From JAHRAH01 sp051009015 (lineage in GTDB: Bacteria > Pseudomonadota > Gammaproteobacteria > Tethybacterales > Persebacteraceae): a DNA stretch of 6,067 bases. The position numbers were made by a program, and so were the translations under genes. This document shows, piece after piece, positions 4,816 to 6,067 of the stretch. The notes below the pieces were generated by a model. It saw only the letters and a list, made by a program, of their open reading frames with translations, was not told the origin of the DNA and did no database searches. The stretch is taken from assembly GCA_051009015.1 (NCBI GenBank), contig JBPCWZ010000029.1:1-6067 (forward strand), read 5' to 3'. Every line of letters begins with the position of its first letter. Position 1 is the first letter of the stretch.

Positions 4816-5655
4816 ATGCGCCAAATGCCGCAAAAGACCATTCTCATTACCGGTTGTTCCAGCGGCATCGGCTTATATTGCGCGCGCGCCCTTTTGGCGA
4901 CTTCCCGCTGGCGCGTTTTTGCCGCCGCACGAAAGCCGGAAGATGCGGCAAAACTCCGCGCCGAAGGGTTTGACTCGCCGCTTTTGGATCTTGCCGATGC
5001 CACATCTGTTTCCGCCGCCGCCGCCGAAGTATTGGAAAAAACCAACGGCAAACTTGACGCTCTTTTCAACAACGGCGCCTATGCCATTCCCGGCGCGGTG
5101 GAAGACATCAGCCGCGATGCTTTGCGAACGCAGTTTGAGACCAATGTTTTCGGCTGGCTGCAACTGACAAACAGCATCATCCCGTCCATGCGCCAAAACA
5201 ACGGCGGGCGCATTATCCAAAACTCGTCGGTGCTGGGCTATGTCGCATTGAAATACCGCGGCGCATACAACGCAAGCAAATACGCCATTGAAGGTTTGAC
5301 CGACACGATGCGGCTGGAACTCGCCGGCAGCGGCATCCGGCTGATATTGATAGAACCGGGACCGGTGCGAAGCCGCTTTCGCGAAAACGCCACCGCCCAA
5401 TATCACAAATGGATTAACCGCGACGGCAGCATCCACCGCGACAAATATCTGCAAATGGAAACGGCATGGCAAAACGGCAAGGAGATGGTTTTTACTTTGC
5501 CGCCGGATGCCGTTTGGCGGGCGCTGCGGCATTCGCTGGAAGCGCGCTCGCCAAAGTTGCGCTACCGCATTACCATTCCGGCGAAAGTGTTTTGGTATCT
5601 TAAGAGAATGCTGCCGACTTCGGCGCTTGACAGCATTTTGCGCCTTGCCGGATAA
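4816..5655 (+). CDS. SDR-family NAD(P)-dependent oxidoreductase
   Basis: This is a 279-residue classical short-chain dehydrogenase. The cofactor motif TGCSSGIG is at 12-19, NNGA at 85-88, active-site N110, Ser in SSVLG (137-141) and YNASK (151-155, giving the Tyr-x-x-x-Lys pair). PGPVRS (181-186) follows. All catalytic residues are present. The substrate specificity cannot be read from sequence; the long C-terminal part (about 187-279) with a hydrophobic basic tail is typical of the larger acyl-type or sterol-type SDRs. ATG 4816 is chosen because it follows the -10 box. ATG 4825 is equally possible, and ATG 4768 would overlap qor and precede the promoter. No Shine-Dalgarno sequence is visible. 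The stop codon overlaps the putative start of the thiE-like gene. Confidence 0.93.
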   Translation: MRQMPQKTILITGCSSGIGLYCARALLATSRWRVFAAARKPEDAAKLRAEGFDSPLLDLADATSVSAAAAEVLEKTNGKLDALFNNGAYAIPGAVEDISRDALRTQFETNVFGWLQLTNSIIPSMRQNNGGRIIQNSSVLGYVALKYRGAYNASKYAIEGLTDTMRLELAGSGIRLILIEPGPVRSRFRENATAQYHKWINRDGSIHRDKYLQMETAWQNGKEMVFTLPPDAVWRALRHSLEARSPKLRYRITIPAKVFWYLKRMLPTSALDSILRLAG

Positions 5656-6067
5656 GCGCATCGCCGGGCTGTATCTGATAACGCCCGAGATCCCGCCTTT
5701 GGAACTTTTGCGCCTTTGCGCGGCGGTTGTGCCGATGGCGGCGGTTTTGCAATACCGCGCAGTATCGCCAAACATCCAAACGGCGCGAAAACTTGCCGGA
5801 TTATGCGCCCAAAGCGGCGCGCTTTTTATGATAAATAATAACGCGCTTCTTGCCAAAGAAGCATTTGCGGACGGCGTGCATTTGGGGGCGGATGATATGC
5901 CGGTGATGGCGGCGCGAAAACTGCTCGGCGACAATGCCATCATCGGCGCAACTTGCGGCGGCGATATCCAAATGGCAAAACAGCGGCAAAAAGAAAGCGC
6001 GGATTACTGCGCTTTCGGCGCGGTTTATGCATCCAAAACCAAACCGCAAAAGCCACTATGCCCGCCG
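5645..6067 (+). CDS. thiE: Thiamine-phosphate synthase-like protein (3' end outside window)
   Basis: The open frame covers 141 codons to the window edge, about two thirds of a normal ThiE (roughly 210 residues). ThiE joins the pyrimidine and thiazole phosphates to make thiamine phosphate in the cytoplasm. Matching family motifs are GLYLITP (8-14), LQYR (35-38), MINNNALLA (62-70), ADGVHLGADDM (75-85), IIGATCGG (99-106) and ADYCAFGAVYASKTKP (119-134). Two usual features differ: the conserved IND(D) near residue 63 is INN here, and the Lys normally following QYR is not at its usual spacing. A TenI-like paralogue or an altered enzyme is therefore possible. The proposed start is TTG 5645, overlapping the dehydrogenase stop by 11 bp; TTG 5627 is another option. 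No Shine-Dalgarno sequence is visible. Confidence 0.8.
   Translation, partial: MPDKRIAGLYLITPEIPPLELLRLCAAVVPMAAVLQYRAVSPNIQTARKLAGLCAQSGALFMINNNALLAKEAFADGVHLGADDMPVMAARKLLGDNAIIGATCGGDIQMAKQRQKESADYCAFGAVYASKTKPQKPLCPP

Noticed and set aside
4115..5167. Plus-strand 350-codon open frame across qor and the dehydrogenase start
   Set aside because: It is antisense to qor and out of frame with the dehydrogenase, both of which carry clear family motifs throughout.
4873..5943. Minus-strand 356-codon open frame opposite the dehydrogenase and thiE-like genes
   Set aside because: Antisense shadow; both plus-strand genes are well supported by catalytic motifs.

Overview
The window most likely comes from an alphaproteobacterium, and possibly a host-associated one. 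The best evidence is the minus-strand order rplM - rpsI - argC, which is common in that class. Weaker hints are a secreted ankyrin-repeat protein, an IS30-like insertion sequence end and dispersed GCGGGAAT palindromes. No rRNA or tRNA gene and no long conserved marker is present, so the class assignment is an inference.

Layout from left to right. Bases 1-38 hold the start of a minus-strand gene with a strong Shine-Dalgarno sequence, probably an IS30-family transposase. The element's outer end seems to lie near base 120, inside half of a palindromic repeat. Bases 147-1157 (minus) encode an exported ankyrin-repeat protein. Its 5' end contains six perfect copies of a 7-bp repeat, placed so that copy number decides which start codon is in frame. 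Bases 1158-1291 hold this gene's promoter and two more palindromes. Bases 1292-3748 (minus) are a compact cluster: argC (arginine biosynthesis), rpsI (S9 with a 180-residue Lys/Ala/Asp-rich N-terminal extension) and rplM (L13 with a short similar C-terminal tail). Bases 3809-4789 (minus) encode a zinc-free quinone oxidoreductase. It diverges across about 26 bp from a plus-strand short-chain dehydrogenase (4816-5655). That gene overlaps by 11 bp a thiE-like thiamine-phosphate synthase gene that runs off the right edge.

How the genes relate: rplM, rpsI and argC are probably one transcript from a TATAAT promoter just upstream of rplM. The quinone oxidoreductase and the dehydrogenase share a divergent promoter region, and thiE is probably translated with the dehydrogenase. 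Several -10 boxes sit only 6-12 nt before the start codons, which suggests leaderless or nearly leaderless mRNAs.

The most interesting points are the probable heptanucleotide phase switch on the ankyrin protein, the S9 extension with an internal ribosome-binding site exactly at the start of the normal S9 domain, and the IS end located in the loop of a palindromic repeat. The core genes themselves are ordinary.
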